From: Candidatus Omnitrophota bacterium
GTDB taxonomy: Bacteria; Omnitrophota; Gorgyraeia; JAUYCX01
Assembly: GCA_030692045.1 (NCBI GenBank)
Contig: JAUYCX010000035.1
Span: 62,001 to 126,000, forward strand
DNA: 64,000 nt
Reading direction: 5' to 3'
This document shows, piece by piece, positions 8,070 to 16,433 of the stretch (its first letter is position 1; every line of letters starts with the position of its first letter). The translations under genes were made by a program, and so were the position numbers. The notes under the pieces are model-generated. The model was not told where the DNA came from, ran no database searches, and saw only the letters and a list, made by a program, of their open reading frames with translations.

Positions 8070-8594
8070 ATGGGAAAAATTACTTTTATTTTAGGTGGAG
8101 CAAGAAGCGGAAAGAGTTCTTATGCAATTGAATTAGCAAAAAGCCTTGATAAAAAAGTTGCTTTTATTGCTACGGGCATACCTTTTGATAGAGAAATGAA
8201 GGAGCGTATCCAGATGCATAAGAAAAGAAGGCCTTCCTATTGGCGGATATTTGAAGAGCCCAAAGGAGTACCACTCTTATTAAAAAAGATAGGTTCTACT
8301 TATAATGTTATTATTGTAGATTGCCTTACACTTTTTATATCCAATCTTTTATTAGAATGTCTTACTGATAATGCTATTGAAAATAAGGTTAAAAAGATAC
8401 TCAAGGTTCTTAAGTCAACGAAATGTAAATCAATTTTAGTTTCTAATGAAGTCGGCTTAGGTATAGTTCCTGATAATAATCTGGGAAGAAGATTCAGAGA
8501 TTTGGTAGGAAAAATAAATCAACAGGTTGCTTCAAGTGCGGATGAAATTATATTGATGGTTTCGGGAGTGCCGTTAATACTAAAGAAAAAATAA
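8070..8594 (+). CDS. cobU: Adenosylcobinamide kinase/guanylyltransferase
   Basis: 174 residues. P-loop ILGGARSGKSSYA, HKKRRPSYWRIFEEP (with the conserved histidine/arginine region) and VDCLTLFISNLL match CobU/CobP, which phosphorylates adenosylcobinamide and attaches GMP. Start: ATG 8070 with GAGG at 8060-8063; a TTG at 8058 is in frame but lacks a site. Part of the nucleotide-loop assembly set with cobT, cobS and cobC. Confidence 0.92.
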   Translation: MGKITFILGGARSGKSSYAIELAKSLDKKVAFIATGIPFDREMKERIQMHKKRRPSYWRIFEEPKGVPLLLKKIGSTYNVIIVDCLTLFISNLLLECLTDNAIENKVKKILKVLKSTKCKSILVSNEVGLGIVPDNNLGRRFRDLVGKINQQVASSADEIILMVSGVPLILKKK

Positions 8595-8607
8595 GGGGGT
8601 GATAATA

Positions 8608-8769
8608 ATGACCAACAAAAAGATAGTAAATAAAGAGTGCCGGGTGGCTAAAAGTAAGCAGGAGGATAAAGAAATCATTTCTTACCGCTTGAAATGCCAA
8701 AAGACAGCCAATGGTCTGTCTCATTTTGTTATGTACGGAGATGTACCGAAAGAGAAAACTCTTTTTTAA
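8608..8769 (+). CDS. cbpA: Cobopeptide-type radical-SAM target peptide (CbpA-like)
   Basis: A 53-residue peptide with a strong ribosome binding site (AAGGGGGT, 8593-8600). Two cysteines (Cys11, Cys30), a basic N-terminal half, then a C-terminal block ISYRLKCQKTANGLSHFVMY and GDVPKEK. It lies between cobU and a SPASM radical-SAM gene. From memory this fits the CbpA precursor family paired with maturase CbpB and found in cobalamin gene neighbourhoods; I could not check it against a profile. The modification and mature product are unknown. It is clearly translated: correct spacing, no overlap, no alternative frame. Confidence 0.72.
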   Translation: MTNKKIVNKECRVAKSKQEDKEIISYRLKCQKTANGLSHFVMYGDVPKEKTLF

Positions 8770-8795
8770 CCTTACAGAATAAATTATTGTGTAAT

Positions 8796-8827
8796 GGCCC
8801 TCTGCCTGCATTAGCAGGCAGAGGGCC
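8796..8827. repeat. Perfect 14 bp hairpin between cbpA and cbpB
   Basis: GGCCCTCTGCCTGC, loop ATTA, GCAGGCAGAGGGCC. No U-run follows, so it is not a standard terminator; it could stabilise the upstream message and raise peptide over enzyme level. The core ctgcctgc/gcaggcag is shared with the palindrome at 4603-4622. Confidence 0.7.
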
Positions 8828-8840
8828 AAAGGATAGTTAA

Positions 8841-10223
8841 ATGTCGAAAGGAATGCATTTCTGGAAAAATAACGGAGAGAACGTATTGCTTGACGCCGAT
8901 AATCTTTTTTGGGCGGTTGTCCACAATCAAAATAATAATGCTGATGTTTTTATACCATCGGATATTTTTTCTTTATACGAAAAGGTAAAAAACAGGCTGC
9001 AGAAAGAATTTAATGATTTCAGGTTCGGTCAGGAGCTCACCGCCATTTATATCAATCCCACAGACAAATGTAATGCCACATGCTCTTATTGTTATATCCC
9101 TGCCCCCATAAGACAAAACGGCCGCTCTATGACCAAGGACGAATTATTTTTTATTCTTGATAAGATTGCCGCCTATTTCAAGAATGCAAAACGAAAGCAA
9201 GTTATCATATTCCACGCAAGCGAGCCGCTCTTGGTCAAGGAAATCATTTTCGAGGCCATCACAAAATATAAGAAAGTATTTAAATTCGGTCTTCAAACTA
9301 ACGCTCTTCTGCTGGAGAAAACGGATGCGGAATTTCTCAAAGATCACTTGGTAGGTATCGGCATTTCTCTGGATTCATCCGTTCCTTCCATAAATAACCG
9401 CTTAAGGCCGCAGCTCAAAGAAGGAGGCAATTTTTCAAAAGCAGTCAAGGCCATAGAGTGGTTTGGCGGATATGCTGGGCTAAACGTAATTACGACGATA
9501 ACCAAGCTTAACGTCGCAAGCCTTCCTTCTTTGGTGAAATTCTTGCACGCAAAAAGAGTTCCCTGCGTATTAATGAATCCTGTCAGATTTACCCGTTCCT
9601 CGATGCGCATGTTAAAACCTGACGATAAAATCTTGGCAAAGTATTTTATTAGAGCAGTAGATACAGCTATAACTTTATCGCAGAAATCAAAGCATAAGAT
9701 TATAATCGGTAACTTTACAAACGCCGTCCTGGCTATAATCGCTCCGCTTGCGCGTAGGTTAATGTGTGACATCTCTCCGTGCGGCGGCGGACGCTGTTTT
9801 TTTACCATTACCGCCAGCGGCAAAATGATACCGTGCGGTGAATTTATTGGACTGGAAGGATTTTCAGGCGGCAGTATCTTCAAACAGTCTATATCAACGG
9901 CAATGCGATCCAAAGCCTTTAAGAAAGTTAGGGATCGCGCCGTAGAAAAAATACAAGAATGTAAGGCCTGTAACCTTCGAAACATATGCGGCGCACCGTG
10001 CCCCGCAGAATTGCATTCACTGGGCACGATGTATCAAAAGTCGATATTCTGCGATTTTTACAAAGAAATAATCAAATATGCATTTACTCTTATAGCCCAA
10101 GACAAAATCAGGTACATCTTAAGAAAAGATGCCATCGGTCACCTTAATTACGAATACAACCTAGACTCAAGACTCCCCGGCAGCGAAAGGACGCAAAGAG
10201 TATGGACAAGATTAAAAAAATAA
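8841..10223 (+). CDS. cbpB: SPASM radical-SAM peptide maturase (CbpB-like)
   Basis: 460 residues. The radical-SAM cluster site is KCNATCSYCYIP (C-x3-C-x2-C, near residue 78); the C-terminal SPASM part holds CDISPCGGGRC, then MIPCGE, then CKACNLRNICGAPC and a final Cys, enough for two auxiliary 4Fe-4S clusters. An N-terminal segment of about 65 residues could be the peptide-binding region. Its stop lies 22 bases inside cobT, so it is fused into the B12 operon. Base composition is clearly richer in G+C than the neighbours (for example 9781-9840), hinting at transfer. Likely modifies the CbpA-like peptide upstream. Confidence 0.82.
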   Translation: MSKGMHFWKNNGENVLLDADNLFWAVVHNQNNNADVFIPSDIFSLYEKVKNRLQKEFNDFRFGQELTAIYINPTDKCNATCSYCYIPAPIRQNGRSMTKDELFFILDKIAAYFKNAKRKQVIIFHASEPLLVKEIIFEAITKYKKVFKFGLQTNALLLEKTDAEFLKDHLVGIGISLDSSVPSINNRLRPQLKEGGNFSKAVKAIEWFGGYAGLNVITTITKLNVASLPSLVKFLHAKRVPCVLMNPVRFTRSSMRMLKPDDKILAKYFIRAVDTAITLSQKSKHKIIIGNFTNAVLAIIAPLARRLMCDISPCGGGRCFFTITASGKMIPCGEFIGLEGFSGGSIFKQSISTAMRSKAFKKVRDRAVEKIQECKACNLRNICGAPCPAELHSLGTMYQKSIFCDFYKEIIKYAFTLIAQDKIRYILRKDAIGHLNYEYNLDSRLPGSERTQRVWTRLKK

Positions 10224-11278
10224 CAGAAACGATTACAGGTATCAACAAGGAATTCGTAGAAAAAGCCAAGCAGGGGCTGGATAATTTGACTAAGCCCCAA
10301 GGAAGTCTGGGAAGATTGGAAGAACTGGCAATGCAAATCTGCGGCATCACGGAGAAGGAAAAACCTCTTTTGCGCAATAAGGTTATCTTTACATTGGCAT
10401 CAGATCATGGCGTAGCAGAAGAAGGCGTAAGTGCCTATCCCAAAGAGGTGACTGCACAGATGGTTTATAATTTTCTAAGAGGAGGAGCAGGCATAAATGT
10501 TTTAGCCAGACATATTGGCGCAAGAGTTATAGTTGTGGATATGGGAGTAGCGGAAAAAATCAAAATTAAAAATGCAAAACTCAAAACTTTTTTTAAGGAC
10601 AGAAAAGTAAATTTTGGAACAAAGAATATGGCACGAGGTCCAGCAATGAGTAGATTTGAGGCAGTTAAATCTATAGAGACAGGCATTGCGGTCTTTAAGG
10701 AAGAATTTAAAAATGGTATTGATATAATTGGAACAGGTGATATGGGCATTGGTAATACAACTCCTAGCAGTGCCATAGCCGCTGTTTTTACAAAAAAGTC
10801 TATTGAGGATGTTGTAGGCAGGGGAACAGGAATTGATGACAAGGGCTTAGAAAATAAGATAAAAATTATTAAAAAAGCTTTGAAGATTAATACACCCAGT
10901 TATTCTGACCCCATAGATGTTTTAGCAAAAGTTGGGGGCTTTGAAATAGGCGGCTTAGCGGGCATAATCTTGTCAGCTGCGGCTAAAAGAGTTCCTATAG
11001 TAATAGATGGTTTTATATCAGGAGCAGCAGCATTGATTGCGTATCAATTAGAGCCAAAGACAAGAGATTATATGATTGCCAGCCACTGCTCGGCAGAAAA
11101 AGGACACAGATTTATTTTGGAGCACATCGGATTAAAACCACTTTTAGATTTGAATTTAAGATTAGGGGAGGGTACTGGCGCGGCTTTGGCAATTAATCTA
11201 GTAGAGGCTTCCATAAGAATTCTAACCCAAATGGCAACATTTAAAGGCGCGGGTGTATCAGAAAGAACTCATAAATGA
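10202..11278 (+). CDS. cobT: Nicotinate-nucleotide--dimethylbenzimidazole phosphoribosyltransferase
   Basis: 358 residues, the usual CobT length. Makes alpha-ribazole 5'-phosphate, the lower-ligand precursor. Motifs: LTKPQGSLGRLEELA, ASDHGVAEEGVSAYP, GTGDMGIGNTTPSSA and the catalytic-glutamate stretch LRLGEGTGAALA near the C-terminus. Overlaps cbpB by 22 bases and cobS by 4 (ATGA). Confidence 0.95.
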   Translation: MDKIKKITETITGINKEFVEKAKQGLDNLTKPQGSLGRLEELAMQICGITEKEKPLLRNKVIFTLASDHGVAEEGVSAYPKEVTAQMVYNFLRGGAGINVLARHIGARVIVVDMGVAEKIKIKNAKLKTFFKDRKVNFGTKNMARGPAMSRFEAVKSIETGIAVFKEEFKNGIDIIGTGDMGIGNTTPSSAIAAVFTKKSIEDVVGRGTGIDDKGLENKIKIIKKALKINTPSYSDPIDVLAKVGGFEIGGLAGIILSAAAKRVPIVIDGFISGAAALIAYQLEPKTRDYMIASHCSAEKGHRFILEHIGLKPLLDLNLRLGEGTGAALAINLVEASIRILTQMATFKGAGVSERTHK

Positions 11279-12039
11279 CACATTTCTTAATTGCTCTACA
11301 GTTTTTAACCATCATCCCTATTGGAAATAAAATAACCATTGATAAAAAGAAACTATCCTTTATAACAGTATCTTTTCCTATCATCGGTCTGGTTTTAGGT
11401 TTAATCTTAAGCTGCGCTAATCAGCTTTTTTCGCTTGTCCTATCAGAGCCACTTTTAATAAATGTTTTCTTGATTGTTTTGCTTATAATCCTAACTGGAG
11501 GTTTGCATCTTGATGGTTTAGCCGATACATTTGATGCGCTTTTAAGTCGAAAGGATAGGCAAGAGATGCTTAAGATTATGAGGCAATCAAACATTGGCAC
11601 AATGGGAGTTTTGAGTTTGATAAGTGTTATTTTGATTAAGTTAGCCTTGCTTAATTCTTTGGATGCCAGCCTAAAAAATACTTCCCTAATCTTAATGTGT
11701 TTGTTGAGTAGATACTCTTTGGTTTTTTCTATGTTTTTATTTCCCTATGCCCGAGAAGAAGGCAAGGCAAAGGCTTTTATTGAAGGTATGAACTTCAAGA
11801 TATTTTCTCTGGCTACCATACTAAGCTTAATTTTTTCGCTTTTAATTTTTAAATTAAAAGGATTAATCATCTTTGGAATGGTTGTGATTTTTGTTCTTTT
11901 AATAGGCAAATTCATTACCAAAAAAATCGGCGGTATTACTGGAGATACATTGGGTGCGGTAAATGAATTAACAGAAGCATTTATTTTATTAAATGTGCTG
12001 ATTTTAACTGGAGGTTGCAAATGGATGATGCTGCAGTAA
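11275..12039 (+). CDS. cobS: Adenosylcobinamide-GDP ribazoletransferase (cobalamin synthase)
   Basis: 254 residues, about six or seven membrane segments. LTGGLHLDGLADTFDAL and MRQSNIGTMGVL are the family's metal-binding and substrate motifs; GDTLGAVNELTEA is near the end. Joins adenosylcobinamide-GDP to alpha-ribazole in the inner membrane. Overlaps the next gene by 19 bases. Confidence 0.94.
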   Translation: MTHFLIALQFLTIIPIGNKITIDKKKLSFITVSFPIIGLVLGLILSCANQLFSLVLSEPLLINVFLIVLLIILTGGLHLDGLADTFDALLSRKDRQEMLKIMRQSNIGTMGVLSLISVILIKLALLNSLDASLKNTSLILMCLLSRYSLVFSMFLFPYAREEGKAKAFIEGMNFKIFSLATILSLIFSLLIFKLKGLIIFGMVVIFVLLIGKFITKKIGGITGDTLGAVNELTEAFILLNVLILTGGCKWMMLQ

Positions 12040-12695
12040 TATCATCTTGGAGCGGAGGAAAGGATAGTTGTCTTGCTTGCTACAAGGCAATGCAGAAAGG
12101 CTATCAAGTAAAATACCTGCTGAATTTTATCTCCCGAGAATATAAACGCTGTTGTTTTCACGGAATTGAAGGGAAACTTTTAAAATTACAAGCTGAGCTT
12201 ATAGGAATTCCACTTGTGCAAAGAGAGGTAACAGCTGATATGCAAAAGTATGAAGAAGAATTTAAACAAGCAGTAACTGAGTTGAAAACCCAAGGCATCA
12301 GAAAAATGGTCTTTGGAGACATATATTTATTAGACCATATAAATTGGGTTGAGCGTGTTTGCAAGGAGTTAGACATTGACCCCATAGAGCCGCTATGGAA
12401 TATTTCTCCTGTTGCAATCATAGAAGAATTTGTTAATTTAGGTTTTAAAGCAATTATTGTCAGCTGCCAAGCAGATAAATTTGATAAAGATTTTGTGGGA
12501 AAGGAGGTGGATAAAGATTTAATTAATGAACTTAAATCAAGAAATATCTGTCCCTGCGGAGAAAACGGCGAATTTCATACCTTCGTTATAGACGGGCCGA
12601 TATTCAAAAGAAGAATTAAAATAGTGGAAAGCGAACCCGTTCTAAAGCAGGGATTTTGGAAATACTGGTTCTTGGATATTAAAAAATATAACTAA
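12021..12695 (+). CDS. Dph6-like ATP-binding (PP-loop) protein in B12 operon
   Basis: 224 residues of the diphthine-ammonia-ligase-like adenylating family (ATP_bind_4). SSWSGGKDSCLA is the PP-loop; GENGEFHTFV near the C-terminus is typical. Bacteria have no diphthamide, so the eukaryotic/archaeal function does not carry over. Its place as last gene of the cobalamin operon suggests a corrinoid-related amidation or adenylation, but this is inference. ATG 12021 follows GGAGG at 12010-12014; an in-frame TTG lies at 12015. Confidence 0.82.
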   Translation: MDDAAVISSWSGGKDSCLACYKAMQKGYQVKYLLNFISREYKRCCFHGIEGKLLKLQAELIGIPLVQREVTADMQKYEEEFKQAVTELKTQGIRKMVFGDIYLLDHINWVERVCKELDIDPIEPLWNISPVAIIEEFVNLGFKAIIVSCQADKFDKDFVGKEVDKDLINELKSRNICPCGENGEFHTFVIDGPIFKRRIKIVESEPVLKQGFWKYWFLDIKKYN

Positions 12696-12717
12696 AGTTT
12701 TACAGATTGGGAAACCA

Positions 12718-12788
12718 GATAGGTGAAGGAAGCCTGGTGCAATTCCGGGCACTGTCGCGCAACGGTAAAGTCCGGTCGATCGCCTATC
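12718..12788 (+). promoter_or_regulatory. Cobalamin riboswitch, compact variant, upstream of btuB
   Basis: P1 pairs GATAGGTG (12718-12725) with CGCCTATC (12781-12788). The core reads GGTGCAATTCCGGGC, then GTCGCGCAACGGTAAAGTCC, which matches the conserved cobalamin core (GGUG-AA-UCC and CGCxACxGUAA). No full B12 box follows, as in short class II type aptamers. Downstream, ctct-cgcagta-agag lies next to the AAAGGAG ribosome binding site at 12817-12823, so control of translation is likely. Confidence 0.8.
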
Positions 12789-12829
12789 GAAAAGGGGAGT
12801 ACTCTCGCAGTAAGAGAAAGGAGCTTCAA

Positions 12830-14662
12830 ATGAAAAAACTAATTTGGGTTTTGTTGATTTTGGGAATTATGCAAAGCAATTCAAATATTTTAAATGCAGA
12901 AGAGGATTACCAACTTGATTTGGAAAAAATTGTTGTAACAGCATCAAAGCTGGAACAGATTTATAAAAAAGTACCCAATAATATTAGTATTATTTCAACC
13001 AAGGACATTGAGGATTCTGATAGTGTAGAGATAGTAGAGTTACTGGATATGCTCCCCTCAGTAAATATAATTGAGTATGGCTCGTATGGAGCTACAAAAT
13101 CAGTACATACGAGGGGCGCAGTAAGTACTCAGGTGCTTACTCTCGTTAATGGACGTCCAATAAACACTCCTCGTGATGGACAAACAGACCACAACCAAAT
13201 TCCACTTTCAAATATTGAACGAATTGAAGTTATGCGTGGACCTGCTGCAACAATGTATGGAGCAAATGCAGTTGGCGGTGTAATTAACATTATCACAAAA
13301 ACCGGAAAAGAAAAGATGGAAACCAAGTTTACACAAAAGGCAGGTACATTTCGAACCTCTTATTCTGCCATATCAAATGGATATAAATTCAATAACTTTG
13401 ATTATTTTTTAAACCAAGATTATCTTACTTCTCAAGGCCATAGGGATAATGCTTATTATAGAAGTTCTAACACCAATTTGGATTTAGGATATAAACTTAA
13501 TGATGATAATCGCATTTCACTGTTTTCAGGATACAATCAATCGAGTGTGGGAAGTCCCGGAACAACAGACAGTTTTGACCCGGATGATAGAACTATTTCT
13601 AAAAAGAAATTCTTTGATTTAACTTGGAATGGTAAAATTTTAAAGGAGCAAGATATTCTTTTGAAGTTGTATCACAATAGCGATAGACTTGAATTTATTG
13701 AGACATTTGACCCCAGAGATGAATCAGTTCATACAACAAAGGAATATGGCAGCGATATCCAGTTTTCTCAACTTTGGTTTGATGTATGGCGAACCACTTT
13801 TGGCGGTAATTACAAATTGAATTACATAAACAGTTCCAGTACGGCAAAGCATGATTATAATTCAAAAGCCCTTTATGTTGAAAGTGAGACAGATTTATTT
13901 AACGAAAATGCTGTGTTTAAAATTGGTGCAAGGTGGGATGATTATTCAAACTTTGGAGATAGGATAAGCCCTAGTGCCAGCCTATCTACGTGGTTTTTTG
14001 ATAAGATAAAACTTCACGGACTAGTTGCCAGGTCATTTCGGGTGCCAACCTTTAATGACCTTTATTGGCCATCAACGGCTTTTGAAGAAGGAAATCCTAA
14101 CTTAGAACCCGAAAAGGCTACTTCTTACGAAACAGGTGTAGGAATTTATCTTTTTAAGTCTCTTAAGCTGGATTCCACATATTTTTCTACAAAATTTAGA
14201 GACCTAATTGAATGGCAGCCGGTAAGAACAAATTTCTGGCAGCCTCTTAATGTAGGAAGGGCGAAAGTAAGTGGCCTTGAGACCGAATTGGAATATGTAA
14301 TGAGTAAAAATCTAAAGATTAATTTTAACCATACCCTTTTATCTGCAAAAGATATAGCTACAGATAACCGCCTTATTTTTCGGCCAAGAAATCTTTTTAA
14401 ATGTAATCTTAACTATAAACCAATCTCCAGGTTTAAGATTGAGGTTTCATCTAGATATAAATCAGGAAGATTCACTGATGCGCAAAACACTAAGGCTTTA
14501 TCGCCTTATTACGCTATGGATTTAGGATTTGCTTATGAATTAACCAAAAACTGTGAATTTACTCTTAAAGGAACAAATATCCTTAATAAACAATATCAAG
14601 AACAAGAAGGCTATCCTATGCCGGGTACAGCGATAATGAGTGGCGTGGAAATATCTTTTTAA
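12830..14662 (+). CDS. btuB: TonB-dependent cobalamin receptor BtuB
   Basis: 610 residues. Signal peptide (KKLIWVLLILGIM...LNAEE), TonB box IVVTASK at about residue 35, plug domain with RGAVSTQVLTLVNGRPIN and RGPAATMYGANAVGGVINI, then a beta-barrel ending in the outer-membrane signature phenylalanine (GVEISF). ATG 12830 follows AAAGGAG; the frame stays open through the riboswitch upstream but that part is leader. Cobalamin as ligand follows from the riboswitch and the adjoining salvage operon. It outputs to BtuF. Confidence 0.9.
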   Translation: MKKLIWVLLILGIMQSNSNILNAEEDYQLDLEKIVVTASKLEQIYKKVPNNISIISTKDIEDSDSVEIVELLDMLPSVNIIEYGSYGATKSVHTRGAVSTQVLTLVNGRPINTPRDGQTDHNQIPLSNIERIEVMRGPAATMYGANAVGGVINIITKTGKEKMETKFTQKAGTFRTSYSAISNGYKFNNFDYFLNQDYLTSQGHRDNAYYRSSNTNLDLGYKLNDDNRISLFSGYNQSSVGSPGTTDSFDPDDRTISKKKFFDLTWNGKILKEQDILLKLYHNSDRLEFIETFDPRDESVHTTKEYGSDIQFSQLWFDVWRTTFGGNYKLNYINSSSTAKHDYNSKALYVESETDLFNENAVFKIGARWDDYSNFGDRISPSASLSTWFFDKIKLHGLVARSFRVPTFNDLYWPSTAFEEGNPNLEPEKATSYETGVGIYLFKSLKLDSTYFSTKFRDLIEWQPVRTNFWQPLNVGRAKVSGLETELEYVMSKNLKINFNHTLLSAKDIATDNRLIFRPRNLFKCNLNYKPISRFKIEVSSRYKSGRFTDAQNTKALSPYYAMDLGFAYELTKNCEFTLKGTNILNKQYQEQEGYPMPGTAIMSGVEISF

Positions 14663-14719
14663 AAAATAAGTCGAATTCTTTTTCTTTACAAACTTAAATA
14701 ACAATGCAATAATTATTTC

Positions 14720-15382
14720 ATGCCACAAGAAAATGTTTTTAGATTTTCTTTGATTGTCTCGGTTATTATCCATGCTTTTTTTCTCTATAAATTACCCCAT
14801 TTAAATACTTCAAGTTTAAACAAATCCCTTCAGGAAATTGAGGTTACTTATTATAAGCTTCAGATGCTGAAGTTAAAAACTGAAGATTCAAGGGTTGCTT
14901 TCAAAAAGCCACAAGAAGAAAAAGTCACACTTCTTAAGAAAGAAAATCCGCCCTCTCCTTTATTAAAAGAGGCAGAGTCATTTTTTAAAAAAAATCAGTC
15001 AGTCCAAAAGAATCCTATGAGTGTAAAGCAATTTTCTTCTCTTAAAAGAATTTCTGTACCAGAGGTTAAATCTGACAACAAAATTAAAAATCCAAAATAT
15101 AATAACTATTATCAGGTCATCAGGGAAAAAGTGCGCCGCTACGCTTACGGGAATTATACACGTTACGAGACAGGAGAAGTATATTTGGTATTTGTAGTTT
15201 TAAGAGACGGAAGTCTTAAGGATGTTAGACTTATTGAAGAAAAGACCAAAGCTAATAGTTATCTAAAAGAAATTGCTCTAAAAAGCATTAAAGATGCCTC
15301 ACCATACCCAAGTTTTCCAGAAGGCCTCTCATATCCAGAACTTTCCTTTAATGTGATTATCTCTTTTGAAATCTCCGGCTAA
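14720..15382 (+). CDS. TonB-like energy transducer
   Basis: 220 residues: short cytoplasmic start, one membrane helix (FSLIVSVIIHAFFLY, residues about 8-23), a lysine/glutamate-rich periplasmic linker, and a C-terminal TonB_C domain (GEVYLVFVVLRDGSLKDVRL, then SIKDASPYPSFPEG). The gap of 57 bases from btuB suggests co-expression. It would couple inner-membrane proton motive force to BtuB, but no ExbB/ExbD genes are in the window. Confidence 0.82.
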   Translation: MPQENVFRFSLIVSVIIHAFFLYKLPHLNTSSLNKSLQEIEVTYYKLQMLKLKTEDSRVAFKKPQEEKVTLLKKENPPSPLLKEAESFFKKNQSVQKNPMSVKQFSSLKRISVPEVKSDNKIKNPKYNNYYQVIREKVRRYAYGNYTRYETGEVYLVFVVLRDGSLKDVRLIEEKTKANSYLKEIALKSIKDASPYPSFPEGLSYPELSFNVIISFEISG

Positions 15383-15429
15383 AAGTAATCAAGTTAAATC
15401 CTAGGCCCTCTTAAAACAAATTGAATGAA

Positions 15430-15458
15430 TTGACAGAGGTTTTATTAAATGATATATT
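15430..15458 (+). promoter_or_regulatory. Sigma-70 promoter
   Basis: TTGACA at 15430-15435, 17 bp spacer, TATATT at 15453-15458, 40 bases ahead of the isomerase-like gene. It starts the transcription unit that runs on through the Memo and Trm112 genes. Confidence 0.8.
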
Positions 15459-15497
15459 TATACTTAAGAAAACCAAAATGAACAATAATTAAAATCT

Positions 15498-16433
15498 ATG
15501 GATATAGCTTTATCAACCTCTTGGAATGCCTTTCGTTTTGAAAATGGCAAAGATATTGTCAGAGAAATTAAAACCTTGGGCTTCACAGAATTGGAGCTTA
15601 GTTTTAATCTGACGCAATCTATTGTTAATGATGTTTCTGTTCTCGAGAGCAAGGGGCTGATAAAAATTATAAGCGTTCATAATTTTTGTCCTATACCAGA
15701 CGGGGTTGAGAGAAAATTAGCCCTGCCAGATTATTATTCATTAGCTTCTCTTGATGCCAAGGAAAGAAACTTAGCCATAAATTTTACTAAGCGCACCATT
15801 GATACTGCCAAAATGCTAAATGCAAAGGCAGTTGTTTTGCATGCCGGCCGTATTGAAATTCAGGACAAAACCAAAGCCTTGATGCGTTTTTTTAATAATA
15901 GCCACAGGAATTCTAAGGAATTTGAGGCGCTTAAAAGTTTAATCATAAAAGAGCGAGAGAGGCAAGTTAAGCCGTATTTTGAAAGTGCCTTAAAAAGCCT
16001 TGATGAAATTTCAGAGTATGCTGGAATGAAAGGAATAAATTTAGGCATTGAAAATCGATATTATTTTCGCGAGATTCCTTCTCTTGAAGAGATAGAAATT
16101 ATTTTAGATAAATTTTCTAATAGAAATATTTTTTATTGGCACGATGTTGGTCATGCGCAGATTTGGCAAAATATGGGTTTTTATTCAAATCTTAGCTATT
16201 TAGAAAAATATTCTAATAAAATGCTGGGTATTCATTTACACGATGTGATTGGTACCGATGACCATCAGCCACCGCTTAAAGGCAATATAGACTTTACTAA
16301 AATAGCCCCTTTTATAAATAAGGACACTATTAAGGTAATGGAAGCGCATCATCCCGCAACAGGGCAAGATATTAAAAAGGGCGCGCAATATTTGGATGAT
16401 ATTTTTAATAGAAGGAAGGTTAAGGTTGATTAG
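15498..16433 (+). CDS. Sugar phosphate isomerase/epimerase-like TIM barrel
   Basis: 311 residues of the xylose-isomerase-like / AP endonuclease 2 superfamily. Expected metal ligands are visible in order: Glu of LGIENRYYFRE (about 178-188), His of YWHDVGHAQIW, and His-x-His in GIHLHDVIG, then a final Glu/His in VMEAHHPA. The substrate cannot be told from sequence. No Shine-Dalgarno is evident. Overlaps the Memo gene by 8 bases. Confidence 0.72.
   Translation: MDIALSTSWNAFRFENGKDIVREIKTLGFTELELSFNLTQSIVNDVSVLESKGLIKIISVHNFCPIPDGVERKLALPDYYSLASLDAKERNLAINFTKRTIDTAKMLNAKAVVLHAGRIEIQDKTKALMRFFNNSHRNSKEFEALKSLIIKERERQVKPYFESALKSLDEISEYAGMKGINLGIENRYYFREIPSLEEIEIILDKFSNRNIFYWHDVGHAQIWQNMGFYSNLSYLEKYSNKMLGIHLHDVIGTDDHQPPLKGNIDFTKIAPFINKDTIKVMEAHHPATGQDIKKGAQYLDDIFNRRKVKVD

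Noticed and set aside
9344-10027. Minus-strand open frame of 227 codons inside cbpB
   Set aside because: Antisense to a clear SPASM gene, no motif, no ribosome site.
12707-12829. N-terminal extension of BtuB
   Set aside because: The open frame upstream of ATG 12830 is the riboswitch and its platform; the signal peptide starts at 12830.
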